The notes: generated from the sequence alone by a model not told the origin. Numbered from the stretch's first letter, positions 22,940 through 31,583 are shown. The stretch is DNA of 35,491 nucleotides from an uncultured Planctomycetaceae bacterium (GCA_903927685.1 CAIYOB010000264.1:1-35491); one strand, 5' to 3'. Made by a program: numbers and translations.

Positions 22940-23760
22940 AGGCGGACCTCCATGCCGGCCAGGCGGGCTTCCAGCGCGGCGATGTCCCGGCGGCCGGTCA
23001 AGTCCAGGACCGGTGCGTGCAGCGGAACTACGCGGAACTTCTCGCCCAGCACATCGATCGCGTATTGGACCGCCGCGGTCAACTCGAATTCGCCGCGCGG
23101 CGAGCGGGGGATGGAGCGGCAAGCCCAGAAGATCGAGGGGCCGAAGCGGTAACAGTTCATGCTGACCCACAGCGGCGGAGTCAGGCGCGCGAGCGCCTCG
23201 GCGTCCGGTTTCTCGAGGATCTTCCGCAGGCAGCCGCCCGAGTCGACTTCGCCCAGCGCGAACTTGGCGATGCGTTCCGCCGGAATGTTGCTGCCGGCCA
23301 GCAGCGCGTCGCGTTCGAACAGCGCCACACCGGGGCCGGACAGGCCGAGCAGGGCCTGGCAGGCTTCGAGGGGATAGAAGTTGTCCGAGTTCAGCATCAG
23401 GAACGGGTCGTTGCCCGCGAAGTCCGCGGCGGCCGAGACGGCATCCGCGGTGCCCTGGGGTTCTTCCTGGATCGCAAACTCGATGCTCAACCGCTGCAGG
23501 GAAACGCCCTGCGTATAGTAGTCGCGAATCGCCTGGTGTTCCGGACCGATCACCAGGCAGACACGGCGGCAGCCCGCGTCGGCCAGCGTGGACAGGAGGT
23601 AATCCAGGAACGGGCGGTCGGCCAACGGCATTAAGGCTTTGACGCCCGTGGCCGCCACAGCCGCCTGGCGAGGATCCAGCGAAGCGGCGCCGTCCTCGGC
23701 ACGCATCCGCGTGCCCTGGCCCCGTGCGAGAATGACGACCTTGTCGGTAGTGGTTGGCAT
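22936..23760 (-). CDS. Sugar-1-phosphate nucleotidyltransferase
   Basis: ATG 23760 starts MPTTTDKVVILARGQGTRMR; the NTP-binding signature is LARGQGTRM. In-frame sequence further upstream is a read-through of intergenic DNA. The 274-residue product has the Rossmann-like nucleotidyltransferase fold: VKALMPLADRPFLDYLLSTL, RRVCLVIGPEHQAIRDYY, EEPQGTADAVSAAADF (nucleotide and sugar binding), MLNSDNFYP (metal Asp) and SPRGEFELTAAVQYAI near the end. It has no left-handed beta-helix acyltransferase extension. It should make an NDP-sugar from a sugar-1-phosphate, probably the product of the overlapping kinase gene. The pair forms a salvage-type activation module. A weak ribosome site suggests modest expression. 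Confidence 0.92.
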   Translation of the reverse strand: MPTTTDKVVILARGQGTRMRAEDGAASLDPRQAAVAATGVKALMPLADRPFLDYLLSTLADAGCRRVCLVIGPEHQAIRDYYTQGVSLQRLSIEFAIQEEPQGTADAVSAAADFAGNDPFLMLNSDNFYPLEACQALLGLSGPGVALFERDALLAGSNIPAERIAKFALGEVDSGGCLRKILEKPDAEALARLTPPLWVSMNCYRFGPSIFWACRSIPRSPRGEFELTAAVQYAIDVLGEKFRVVPLHAPVLDLTGRRDIAALEARLAGMEVRL

Positions 23761-24028
23761 CGTCTGGCTTTCGGAACTTGAAGGATCATGGGGGGAGGAC
23801 GCGGGACTTGGGAATCGTGCCCCTCGCTGCGAGTGCGGACGCGCGAAGCCCCACTGCCACGCCACGATACACGATTCCCGTCCCGGCAACCAGCAAGCAT
23901 CCCGCTTGGGGGGGCACGCTATGATGGCAATGGCGAAAAGTGTACCTTGGTTGTCGGCGAGCCGAAAAGCCCCCGCGGATGGTCGGCCGATCAAGGACTT
24001 GGTTGACGTAGTTTCAGGAGCAGCGACG

Positions 24029-24760
24029 ATGGGCAAGACGGTGTTGATCACGGGAGCGAGCACGGGCATCGGAGCCGCCACGGCGCGCCATTTTGCGGCG
24101 GGCAACGAGGTGCTCGTGCATTACCACTCGTCGTCCACCGCGGCCGAGCGGGTCGCGGCCGACGTCGTGCGGGCGGGCGGGACAGCGCATCTGGTCCAGG
24201 CCAACCTGGCGACCGAAGCCGGGTGCCAGGCGCTGGCCTCGTTTGCCGAGGAAACCTGCGGCAAACTGGACGTTCTGGTGAACAACGCAGGCGGCCTGGT
24301 GCGGCGGTGCCCGGCGCGGCAACTGGAGTGGCAGCTGATGCTGAACAGTTTCGCCCTGAATACGTTCTCCGCCATGATTCTCTCCTCGCGGTGCATTTCC
24401 CTGCTGGAACGCGGCGAGCACCCGTGCATCGTCAACGTCACCTCGATCGCCGTCCGGCACGGCGCGCCCACCGCGACGATCTACGGAGCCAGCAAGGGCG
24501 CGTTGGATACGTTTACCCGGGGGCTGGCCAAAGAATTGGCGCCGACGATCCGCGTCAATGCCGTGGCTCCTGGCGTGATCGACACGCCCTTCCACCAGCA
24601 CGTGACGACGCCGGAGAAGATGGCCGAGTTCAAAGCCAACACGCCGCTAAAGCGCGTCGGCCAGCCGGAGGAGATTGCGGCCGCCATCGCCTTTCTGGTC
24701 GACAACCTGTTCATGACCGGCGAGACGCTGGACGTCAATGGCGGCTGGTTCATGCGGTAG
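24029..24760 (+). CDS. Short-chain dehydrogenase/reductase (SDR)
   Basis: ATG 24029 follows CAGGAG; the upstream in-frame extension is antisense to the nucleotidyltransferase gene and is rejected. The 243-residue product is a classical SDR: VLITGASTGIG (cofactor loop, Gly9, Gly13, Gly15), LVNNAGG (Asn85-Gly88), VNVTSIA (catalytic Ser), YGASKGALDTF (Tyr and Lys) and VNAVAPGVIDTPF. It ends with TGETLDVNGGWFM, the usual FabG-like tail. It reduces or oxidises a carbonyl or alcohol with NAD(P); the specific substrate is not visible. It is divergent from the nucleotidyltransferase, with about 270 bp between starts. Confidence 0.95.
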   Translation: MGKTVLITGASTGIGAATARHFAAGNEVLVHYHSSSTAAERVAADVVRAGGTAHLVQANLATEAGCQALASFAEETCGKLDVLVNNAGGLVRRCPARQLEWQLMLNSFALNTFSAMILSSRCISLLERGEHPCIVNVTSIAVRHGAPTATIYGASKGALDTFTRGLAKELAPTIRVNAVAPGVIDTPFHQHVTTPEKMAEFKANTPLKRVGQPEEIAAAIAFLVDNLFMTGETLDVNGGWFMR

Positions 24761-24915
24761 TCCGCCGATGGCGTTCGGAAGCATCCTCCGGCGGGGGGCC
24801 AGCCCCGTTGTGCAAGGAGCGCCCAGAGCGTAAGTTCTCCAGAATGGGAAGCCGGTAGACCGACGCGGCAAGCGGAACAAGCAGGTGAGTTTTTCGAACC
24901 AAGGAAGCTAAGGCA

Positions 24916-25941
24916 ATGAAGATCGGCATCGTGGGCTATGCGGGCTCGGGGAGAAGCACGCTGTTCGAGTGGCTGACGGGGGTGGCTCCCGATCCGTCGC
25001 ACCATCATGACACGCAGATGGCGACGGCCCCGATCATTGATCCGCGGGTCGCCCAATTGTGCCAGATCTACCACCCGAAGAAGATCTCGCACGCGCACCT
25101 GGAAATCTGCGATACCCCGGGCTTGAGCCGCTCGCACGAAGGCAGCGCCGCCAAGTTATCCAAGATCCGCGAGGCGGGCTGCCTGGTGCTGGTCGTGGCC
25201 GCGTTCGACGGCTCGGACGCCGTCGCCGACTTGACGCGTTTCGAGGACGATCTGCTGCTGGCCGACATGGACATTGTGGCGGGCCGGATCGAGCGGTTGC
25301 GCGACCAGATCAAGAAGCCGCGTTCGGATCGGGACGAGATCGCCAAGGAGTTGGCGGCGCTCGAGCCGCTGCTGGCGACGCTCGAGTCCGGCCGCGCACT
25401 GCACCAGGAAGAACTGACGCCCGAGCAAGGCCGCGCCATCCGCTCGTTCCAGTTGTTCAGCGAGAAACCCCGCTTCATCGTGGTCAACGTGGCCGACGAC
25501 GAGGCGGATCCGAACCGGTTTCTCGCCCACGCCCCGCCGGGCGTCGAGATGGCGACCATTTCGCTGAGCCTGCAACTGGGCCTGACCAAGATGGCGGACG
25601 ACGAGCGCGACGAGTTTTGCCGCGAGATGGGCCTGCAGCCGCTGGACCGTGATGCCCTGGTCCGGCGGATCATGGCCGCCTCCGGCCAAATGCTGTTCTT
25701 TACGGCGGGCGAAAAAGAAGTCCGCACGTGGCTGATCCGCACCGGCGGCACGGCCGTGGAAGCGGCCGGCGGGATTCATACCGATCTGGCCCACGGCTTC
25801 ATCCGCGCCGAAGTCATGTCCTGTCCGGACCTGATCCGGCTGGGCAGCGAACGGGAGATCAAGGCGCACAACTTGATGCGCAAGGAGCACAAGGAATACG
25901 TGATTCAGGACGGCGACATTCTGCTGATCCAGCATAACTGA
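24916..25941 (+). CDS. Divergent YchF/Obg-like GTPase with C-terminal TGS-like domain
   Basis: The 341-residue product follows the YchF (OLA1) layout: an N-terminal G domain, a central alpha-helical arm (about 125-175, RIERLRDQIKKPRSDRDEIA) and a C-terminal TGS-like domain (MLFFTAGEKEVRTWLIRTGG, AAGGIHTDLAHGFIRAEV, RKEHKEYVIQDGDILLIQ). In the G domain the P-loop reads GYAGSGRST, so the Walker-A lysine is Arg13 (codon AGA at 24952-24954). DTPGLSRS is the G3 motif, and the usual G4 Asn-x-x-Glu is replaced by VVNVADDE. YchF proteins bind ATP or GTP and ribosomes. This copy looks like a paralogue with changed nucleotide use. It is 155 bp downstream of the SDR gene on the same strand. Confidence 0.86.
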   Translation: MKIGIVGYAGSGRSTLFEWLTGVAPDPSHHHDTQMATAPIIDPRVAQLCQIYHPKKISHAHLEICDTPGLSRSHEGSAAKLSKIREAGCLVLVVAAFDGSDAVADLTRFEDDLLLADMDIVAGRIERLRDQIKKPRSDRDEIAKELAALEPLLATLESGRALHQEELTPEQGRAIRSFQLFSEKPRFIVVNVADDEADPNRFLAHAPPGVEMATISLSLQLGLTKMADDERDEFCREMGLQPLDRDALVRRIMAASGQMLFFTAGEKEVRTWLIRTGGTAVEAAGGIHTDLAHGFIRAEVMSCPDLIRLGSEREIKAHNLMRKEHKEYVIQDGDILLIQHN

Positions 25942-26084
25942 CGCCCGGCCGCCCGACGCAGATGCCCATCTGTAGAGTGCGCCGACGTTTCCGACTGGGA
26001 AAGGATTAAGGATCGTGCGGCGCATGCCGATAAGGCAAACTGCGGGGTACTAGGGTCATCGGCAGGCCAAGGGGGGCGTTCGCC

Positions 26085-27380
26085 ATGTCCGGGTGGACAC
26101 TGCGCGCAGGGGTCCGTTTCGTGTTCCGAGATGCGGTTTGCACTCTGTTATTGCTGCTGGTGCTAGCATCGCTTGGCTGGCCCGGGCTGGCACTGGCCGG
26201 TGGGGGTTCGGAGCCGGCGGAGCCCGACGAATTCGCGTACGATGACGAGCCGGGCGAATTCGATATGTGCGACGCCTGCCCGTCACAGGCCTGCTGGACG
26301 CCCAGGCCCTGGGTGCGGGCCGAGTACCTGCTGTGGTGGCTCGACGGCTACGAAACGCCGCCTTTGGCCACCACGTCGCCCGTAGCAACGGATCGCGATC
26401 TGGCTGGGGAACTGGGCCAAGCGACGACGGACATCCTGTACGGCGGCCAGACGTTGTCCAACGACGCCAGCAGCGGGGGCCGGATTTGCTTTGGACTCTG
26501 GCTGGACGAGGGCTCGACCTGCGGCGTCGAAGCCAGCTACTTGGGACTGGGCCGCAACAGCTCGACTTTCGAGGCGGCCAGTCCGCTGCCCGGCATCTTG
26601 GCGCGGCCGTTCTACAATCTCGAGCCGGAATTCACCGGCCCCGATGCGGAACTGATCGCCTATCCGGGCTTGTTCGACGGCCGTCTGCAGATTCGCCGCG
26701 AAACCGAGCTGCAAGGCGTCGAGGTCCTGTACCGGCAGGCCCTCAGCCGCTCGTGCCGCCTGCAATTGGATTGGCTCGCAGGCTGGCGATTCAACCGGCT
26801 GGACGAGGACCTGCTGATCTCCGACTTTAAACGCTCGCTCGCCCAGGACTCCGGGCTGCGCATCGGCACCACGATCCAGGAATACGACCACTTTGCCACC
26901 CGCAACCAGTTTCACGGCGGCGAACTGGGGGTGAGCGCCCAGGGACGTCGCTGCCGCTGGTCCTGGGAAGCGGTCGGCAAGTTGGCGTTGGGGAACAGCC
27001 GGAGTCAAGTCGCCATCGACGGTTCGACGACCGTCACGGTGCCCATCCCCGGTGCGCCGCCGGATGTGGCCGTGACGCCGGCCGGGCTGCTGGCCCAAGA
27101 CACCAATTCCGGCTGGCACACCCGGGACGTCTTTGCGGTGGTACCCGAACTGGGCGTAACCGTCGGCTACCAGCTGACGCCCCGGCTGCGAGCGACCGTC
27201 GGCTACACGTTCCTGTATTGGAGCCAGGTGGCCCGCCCCGGCGATCAGATCGATCCGGACGTGAATCCGTCGCAGCTGACGGCTGCCGGCCTGGTCGGCG
27301 CCCCGCGGCCGGAGTTCCGCTGGATCGGTGCGGACCTGTGGGCCCAGGGCGTCAGTCTTGGCTTGGACGCGCGATTCTGA
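26085..27380 (+). CDS. BBP7-family outer-membrane beta-barrel protein
   Basis: ATG 26085 follows a run of six G. The first 40 residues contain a signal peptide (VCTLLLLLVLASLGWPGLAL, then AGGG), followed by an acidic linker with a CDACPSQAC cysteine cluster. The 431-residue product shows the planctomycete BBP7 (PF07585) hallmarks: WVRAEYLLWWLDGYETPPLA directly followed by TTSP, ILYGGQTLSNDASSGGRICF followed by GLWLD, then alternating aromatic strands (VEASYLGLGRNSSTF, LQLDWLAGWRFNRLDEDLL, WEAVGKLALGNS, ATVGYTFLYWSQVARPGDQI) and a final LWAQGVSLGLDARF ending in Phe, as expected for barrel insertion. The family is probably structural or a porin of the planctomycete outer membrane. Its stop is 16 bp from the convergent DUF2961 gene. 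Confidence 0.9.
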   Translation: MSGWTLRAGVRFVFRDAVCTLLLLLVLASLGWPGLALAGGGSEPAEPDEFAYDDEPGEFDMCDACPSQACWTPRPWVRAEYLLWWLDGYETPPLATTSPVATDRDLAGELGQATTDILYGGQTLSNDASSGGRICFGLWLDEGSTCGVEASYLGLGRNSSTFEAASPLPGILARPFYNLEPEFTGPDAELIAYPGLFDGRLQIRRETELQGVEVLYRQALSRSCRLQLDWLAGWRFNRLDEDLLISDFKRSLAQDSGLRIGTTIQEYDHFATRNQFHGGELGVSAQGRRCRWSWEAVGKLALGNSRSQVAIDGSTTVTVPIPGAPPDVAVTPAGLLAQDTNSGWHTRDVFAVVPELGVTVGYQLTPRLRATVGYTFLYWSQVARPGDQIDPDVNPSQLTAAGLVGAPRPEFRWIGADLWAQGVSLGLDARF

Positions 27381-27396
27381 AGCAGGCTGGCGCGGG

Positions 27397-29148
27397 TCAT
27401 TCGTACAGTCGCGGCTCCTGCTTCCAGTCCTTGTCCTTGTCATGCGCCATCTCGGCGACGCGAGGGCGGCGTTCGCGCAGGCGGACGGATTCCAGGCCGC
27501 AGTAGTAGCCGCCGGACTGGGCGTTCTTGCCCGTGCATTCCAGCCGCAGCGTGTAAGCGCCGGGCTCGGGCCAGAAGTCCAGCAGGTGGATCTCCTCGTC
27601 GACTACCTTGGCGCTGTAGAAGTCCCGCGGGCCGCCGAGCTTCACGCCGTTCAGCGAGACCTGGTACTTGCCAAAGTCGTAGCTCTTGGTCGCGTTCAGC
27701 AGCAGCCGTAGCGGTTCCCGCTTCTCGACCTGGAACGGGATCTCGAGCCACGCGTCTTCCGCTTGCTGCGGCTTGTACAGCAGCTGCGGGGCCGGGTACA
27801 GCTCCAGTTGCTGGCTGGCCGCGCTGCCCGTCCCGTGGTGCGACTGGCCGGTGAACTCGGCCGCCTGGATGACCTGCCGCTCGAGGCTGGGCAGTTTCCG
27901 CTCGCGGGCGTGCGGTGCCCGGGCCGTGAACGTGGGTGTGCCGCTCTGATACCAGAAAGCGACGCTGGCGTAATCGTCCTCGCGCTCGTTCCAGCTGGTC
28001 GATTTGTAGTCCGGGTTCTCGTCGGGCGAGATCCAGCCGAAGTGTTCGAACGTCACCTTGATCCCCGTGTTGAACACCAGCGGGTCGTTGACGTGCCAGC
28101 GGTAGGCGCTGGTGTGTCCGCCGACGATGCCCCACTGGTCGAAATACGGCACACCGAAATACGGCGTGCTGGTGGTCTTCAGGCCCCAGGCCGACAGGAA
28201 GTAATCCTCGGTGCCGGTGCCCCAAATCGACGGTTTGGCTTCGCCGTCGATGTAGATCTTCTCATCGCCTTCGCCGAACCACGACGGGCTGCGGGTCCGT
28301 ACGGCCAGCACGGTTCCTACGTAATGGCCTTTGCCCGTGGTTTCCAGCAGCACGTAATCCTGGCCCTTCCGGACCGGGTATTCCTGCCGGTATTGGGCGT
28401 AGAAATACGGCGTGTCGTCGGCGATCTGGTCCTTCTTGATCCAGTCGATGTTGTAGTACAGCAGGCCGATCGGATTCTCGCTCTGGTTTTCGATCTCGAT
28501 CCGTGCCGACTTGCGAAACGGCATGTGCCAGAAGCAGTTGTAGGAATCCGCGTCTTCGACGACCACCGGCAGGCTGACCACCTCGCTGCGGCGGCCGAAG
28601 CAGTTGGCGAAAAAGTCGCCGAGCGGCGCTTCCACCGCGGGTCGTTCGCTGCCGTCCCAGTAGATACGGAGCAGCATTTCCTGGTGATTCGCCGAGCCCT
28701 TGGGGGCCCAGGCTTGTGGTTCCGGGCCCAGGAACGTAATCCAGATGTGCGTGATGACGCCGGGGCCCTGCTCGTCCAACAGCACGTGCGTCTCGCCGGG
28801 CGGAACGCGGAAATTGTCCCAGTTGCTGGCTTCGTCCAGGTCCCCGCGGGGTTCGCCTTGAGGGTTCAGCTTGCGTTCCCCGCCGCCCCGGCGCACCTCG
28901 CCGACGCGCATCGTCGAGGTCGCCCGCATCGAGCGGCCGTCCTGCGGCTTGGCCAGCCCGTCCAACGGCCCGTCGGCCGCGGCCTGCGGGGCCGTGGCGG
29001 CAAACACGGCCGCAACCAGCAGCGCGGCTCCGGCCAGGCCGCGGCTCCGCAGCCGGCCGCGGCCGCGAGCGTCCTGCGCGGCACCAGCGCCGCGGTGGAC
29101 CGAAGCCGCGTCTCGTTGACTCCAACGTGTTGTCGATGCGTCGTTCAT
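27397..29148 (-). CDS. DUF2961 (GH172) glycoside hydrolase family protein, copy 1
   Basis: ATG 29148 gives a 583-residue product with a long basic n-region before a hydrophobic segment (LAGAALLVAAVFAATAPQAA, about residues 39-58), so it is exported. The DUF2961 core spans about 90-420: DEQGPGVITHIWITFLG, APLGDFFANCFG, NCFWHMPFRKSARIEIEN, DEKIYIDG, then the GTGTEDYFLSAWG motif near residue 313 with the candidate catalytic Glu, and GVPYFDQWGIVGGHTSAYRW. A C-terminal beta-sandwich follows. DUF2961 proteins founded GH172; characterised members act on alpha-D-fructofuranosyl or D-arabinofuranosyl linkages. It diverges from a second DUF2961 gene over a 460-bp repeat-rich region. Confidence 0.92.
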   Translation of the reverse strand: MNDASTTRWSQRDAASVHRGAGAAQDARGRGRLRSRGLAGAALLVAAVFAATAPQAAADGPLDGLAKPQDGRSMRATSTMRVGEVRRGGGERKLNPQGEPRGDLDEASNWDNFRVPPGETHVLLDEQGPGVITHIWITFLGPEPQAWAPKGSANHQEMLLRIYWDGSERPAVEAPLGDFFANCFGRRSEVVSLPVVVEDADSYNCFWHMPFRKSARIEIENQSENPIGLLYYNIDWIKKDQIADDTPYFYAQYRQEYPVRKGQDYVLLETTGKGHYVGTVLAVRTRSPSWFGEGDEKIYIDGEAKPSIWGTGTEDYFLSAWGLKTTSTPYFGVPYFDQWGIVGGHTSAYRWHVNDPLVFNTGIKVTFEHFGWISPDENPDYKSTSWNEREDDYASVAFWYQSGTPTFTARAPHARERKLPSLERQVIQAAEFTGQSHHGTGSAASQQLELYPAPQLLYKPQQAEDAWLEIPFQVEKREPLRLLLNATKSYDFGKYQVSLNGVKLGGPRDFYSAKVVDEEIHLLDFWPEPGAYTLRLECTGKNAQSGGYYCGLESVRLRERRPRVAEMAHDKDKDWKQEPRLYE

Positions 29149-29264
29149 GGTTCGTCCGGGAATGGAGGATAGGGGCCGGCCAGATCCGCCGTCCGGCAAG
29201 CCCAGTTGCCGGGTCGGGGCCAAGCCAGGATTGTAGTGCCCGCCCCGGCAGCCGTCCATCAAGC

Positions 29265-29308
29265 CGGGCGCATTCAGAGTCGGGCGCATTCACTGTCGGG
29301 CGCATTCA
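29265..29308 (+). repeat. Three tandem copies of a 16-bp unit
   Basis: The core CGGGCGCATTCA occurs at 29265-29276, 29281-29292 and 29297-29308, with exactly 16 bp between starts and a variable 4-bp linker. It lies in the divergent promoter region of the two DUF2961 genes. Such phased iterons fit a regulator-binding array. Confidence 0.8.
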
Positions 29309-29424
29309 CACGCCGATCGTCCTCCGTTCCCAGACAATCCGCCGCTTCGCCCGGCCTGGGAACGGCGAAGGAATACCTGACGCATCTTCGCTCGCCGTAG
29401 GTTGCTCCGGATGCATGGGATTTG

Positions 29425-29467
29425 CGAGTACGTGTACGGCACTCTCACGTCCTCGTACACGTACTCG
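29425..29467. repeat. Perfect 14-bp inverted repeat (hairpin) between the DUF2961 genes
   Basis: CGAGTACGTGTACG at 29425-29438 is the exact reverse complement of CGTACACGTACTCG at 29454-29467, with a 15-base loop. Part of it is built from GTAC/CGTACA micro-repeats that continue to about 29472. No T run follows on either strand, so it is not a standard terminator. It is about 140 bp upstream of the plus-strand DUF2961 start and may be a leader hairpin or operator. Confidence 0.75.
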
Positions 29468-29608
29468 TACACTCCGATCTCTTCCTTGTCGGAATGCGAC
29501 CGTTATTTCTTTGCCGGTCCCTTTGCCGGTCCCTGGCGGTTGTGCCAGCGGGCGTCAAGGACGAGAATAGCGGCCGGTGGTGGTTCGATTCATCGCGGAG
29601 GGAGAGAC

Positions 29609-31273
29609 ATGAACCGCAAGTCTGCCTGGGCCGTTTTTCTGTCTGCAGCGGTGGGCGGCCTGCTGCCGGCCCAACCGGCCGTTTCCCAGCCCGCCGGCAG
29701 CGGGAACGATTTGGCGATCATCCGCCCGGACGCGTCGCTTGGATTCGCCAATGCAGGCTGGAAGTACGACCGGTACGAAAACCTGCCGTCGCTGGACGCC
29801 GGCCGGCAGATGCTGGTCGCGGATCTCCCGGGACCGGGGATCATCCGCCACATCCACTCGACCCGCCATCAGAATCCGGACTTGAACGCGCGGGGCATCG
29901 TCCTGGAGATCACCTTTGACGAGGCGACCGAGCCGGCGGTCGTCTGCCCGCTGGCCGACTTCTTCGGCGACGGCTGCAACGGCCAGAGCACTTACTTCAG
30001 CACGCCGCTGATCGAATGTGCACCGTGGAGTTACAACTGCTACTTCCCGATGCCCTTTGCCAAGCGCGCCCGGGTGGTCCTCCGCAACGACACGCCGCAG
30101 GATGCGATGAACTACAGCTACGTTGAGTGGGAGCCGTTGCCGCAGTGGAATCCCGAGTTGGGCTACTTCCATGCCACCTGGCGGCGAGCGGCCTTTCCGC
30201 TGACCAAGGACACCCGGGTGACGCTGTTCACGGCCCGGGGCCCCGGCCATCTGGTCGGGCGGCAATTCAGCGTGGTCACCGACGAGCCTTTGTTCCGCGA
30301 CTTCAGCTTCGTCATGGAGGGCAACAACGAGGTCGATATCGACGGTCGCGAGCGGGCCTTGGATTACTTGGGCACCGAGGACTCGTTCACGTTCAGCTGG
30401 GGTTTTCAGGCACCCTTTGCGGGTCTGCGGGCCGGCATGCCCTTCATCGGCAAAGGCACGCCGTCGCTGCTGTCGATCTATCGCTTCCACGATCACTTGC
30501 CGATCCGGTTTGCCCGCGAGCTGGCGTGGTCGATCGACTGGCGGCACGAGCGGATGTTCGTGGCCCAGCCGGAGTGGGCGCGGCGGGTCCAGGCGGGCGG
30601 GTGCTGGGTGGACTATGCCACGGTGTTCTACTGGTACCAGGACCGTCCGGGCGATTACCGGCACGAACCGCTGCCGCCCGTCGAGCAGCGGCGCGCCGCT
30701 TTGTTGCATCCGAACCTGGAAGCCGTCGATCTCGACAAGCTGTCGAAATCGGCGCCGCTCGACGCTCTGCCGGCGAATACGTTCGCCGCGCGCGAGGACC
30801 TCGACCGCTGCAGGATCGCCGGCTGTTTCGCGGGCACGCATCCGTTCTGGATCGACGTGCCGGCAGCCCGGGGCGGCCATCCCGGCAACCCCAACCCGGG
30901 CAAGCGCGGCATCCTGGCGGTCCACGCGCAAAGCGAAGCGGTTCCGTGCGTCATCGTGCGCAAGGTCGCCTTGCCGGCGGATGCTCCCCACCGGCTGCGG
31001 TTGGTCGTCAGCGGCGATCCGTACGAACAGCCTGGCAAGAGCGATCTGGTGTTGACCGCCGGCGTCCACGACGGCCAGACGGTGCACTGGTTTCCACCCG
31101 AGACGCTCGACGCCGGGCGGGAACCGGCCGAGGCCAATTGGCGGACGCTCGAGTACCCGCTGGCTCCCTACGCCGGCCAGACGGTCGGCCTGGTCGTGCA
31201 AGTTGCGTACGGGGGCCCGCACGGAGTCTGCAATGAAGAAGCATTCTTCGACGAGATCTCCGTCGTCCCCTGA
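29609..31273 (+). CDS. DUF2961 (GH172) glycoside hydrolase family protein, copy 2
   Basis: ATG 29609, with GGAGGGAG upstream, is preferred over an upstream in-frame ATG that would place the signal internally. The signal peptide is MNRKSAWAVFLSAAVGGLLP, then AQPAVSQ. The 554-residue product has the DUF2961 core: DLPGPGIIRHIHSTRH, CPLADFFGDGCNG, WSYNCYFPMPFAKRARVVLR, GNNEVDIDG, YLGTEDSFTFSWGFQAPF (candidate catalytic Glu near residue 256) and FIGKGTPSLLSIYRFHDHLP; a C-terminal domain after about 420 is probably a second sandwich. It shares the GTED motif and overall order with copy 1 but is clearly diverged, so these are not recent duplicates. It probably acts outside the cytoplasm on a furanoside-containing glycan. 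Confidence 0.92.
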   Translation: MNRKSAWAVFLSAAVGGLLPAQPAVSQPAGSGNDLAIIRPDASLGFANAGWKYDRYENLPSLDAGRQMLVADLPGPGIIRHIHSTRHQNPDLNARGIVLEITFDEATEPAVVCPLADFFGDGCNGQSTYFSTPLIECAPWSYNCYFPMPFAKRARVVLRNDTPQDAMNYSYVEWEPLPQWNPELGYFHATWRRAAFPLTKDTRVTLFTARGPGHLVGRQFSVVTDEPLFRDFSFVMEGNNEVDIDGRERALDYLGTEDSFTFSWGFQAPFAGLRAGMPFIGKGTPSLLSIYRFHDHLPIRFARELAWSIDWRHERMFVAQPEWARRVQAGGCWVDYATVFYWYQDRPGDYRHEPLPPVEQRRAALLHPNLEAVDLDKLSKSAPLDALPANTFAAREDLDRCRIAGCFAGTHPFWIDVPAARGGHPGNPNPGKRGILAVHAQSEAVPCVIVRKVALPADAPHRLRLVVSGDPYEQPGKSDLVLTAGVHDGQTVHWFPPETLDAGREPAEANWRTLEYPLAPYAGQTVGLVVQVAYGGPHGVCNEEAFFDEISVVP

Positions 31274-31317
31274 CGCCTCGGGCGGCGCGTAGCCGAACCC
31301 GGCAAGAAACCGAAAAA

Positions 31318-31353
31318 GGTCATAGCACCTCGATCCATCGTAGTGCTATGACC
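31318..31353 (-). terminator. 11-bp perfect hairpin; terminator-like on the minus strand
   Basis: GGTCATAGCAC at 31318-31328 pairs exactly with GTGCTATGACC at 31343-31353 across a 14-base loop. Read on the minus strand the stem is followed by TTTTT, as in an intrinsic terminator, but there is no clear minus-strand gene upstream of it. On the plus strand it lies 45 bp after the DUF2961 stop without a T run. The rest of 31274-31583 shows a GGGCACCA short direct repeat near 31520-31540 and no supported gene. Confidence 0.4.
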
Positions 31354-31583
31354 TCAATCCTGAAACGGAACAACTCGAAGTCGTCCCGCCCTCCCGGTTT
31401 GTCTCGTTTCTTTTCATCGACTGCCGGCGGCGGCGACTTGAGGACGATTCCGGCAGATGTTGCGACCGGCTCGAGGAACGGCCGGAACGTTCGCCTGACA
31501 CGCGCCTGGCACCACCTCTCGGGCACCAACCTCCCGGGCACCACCCGTTGCTTCGGCTGCGGCGGGGCTCTACGCTAAAGGCC

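Noticed and set aside
29290..29472. Tyr/Val-rich 60-codon minus-strand frame
   Set aside because: It is a translation of the GTAC palindrome and micro-repeats, not a protein-like sequence.
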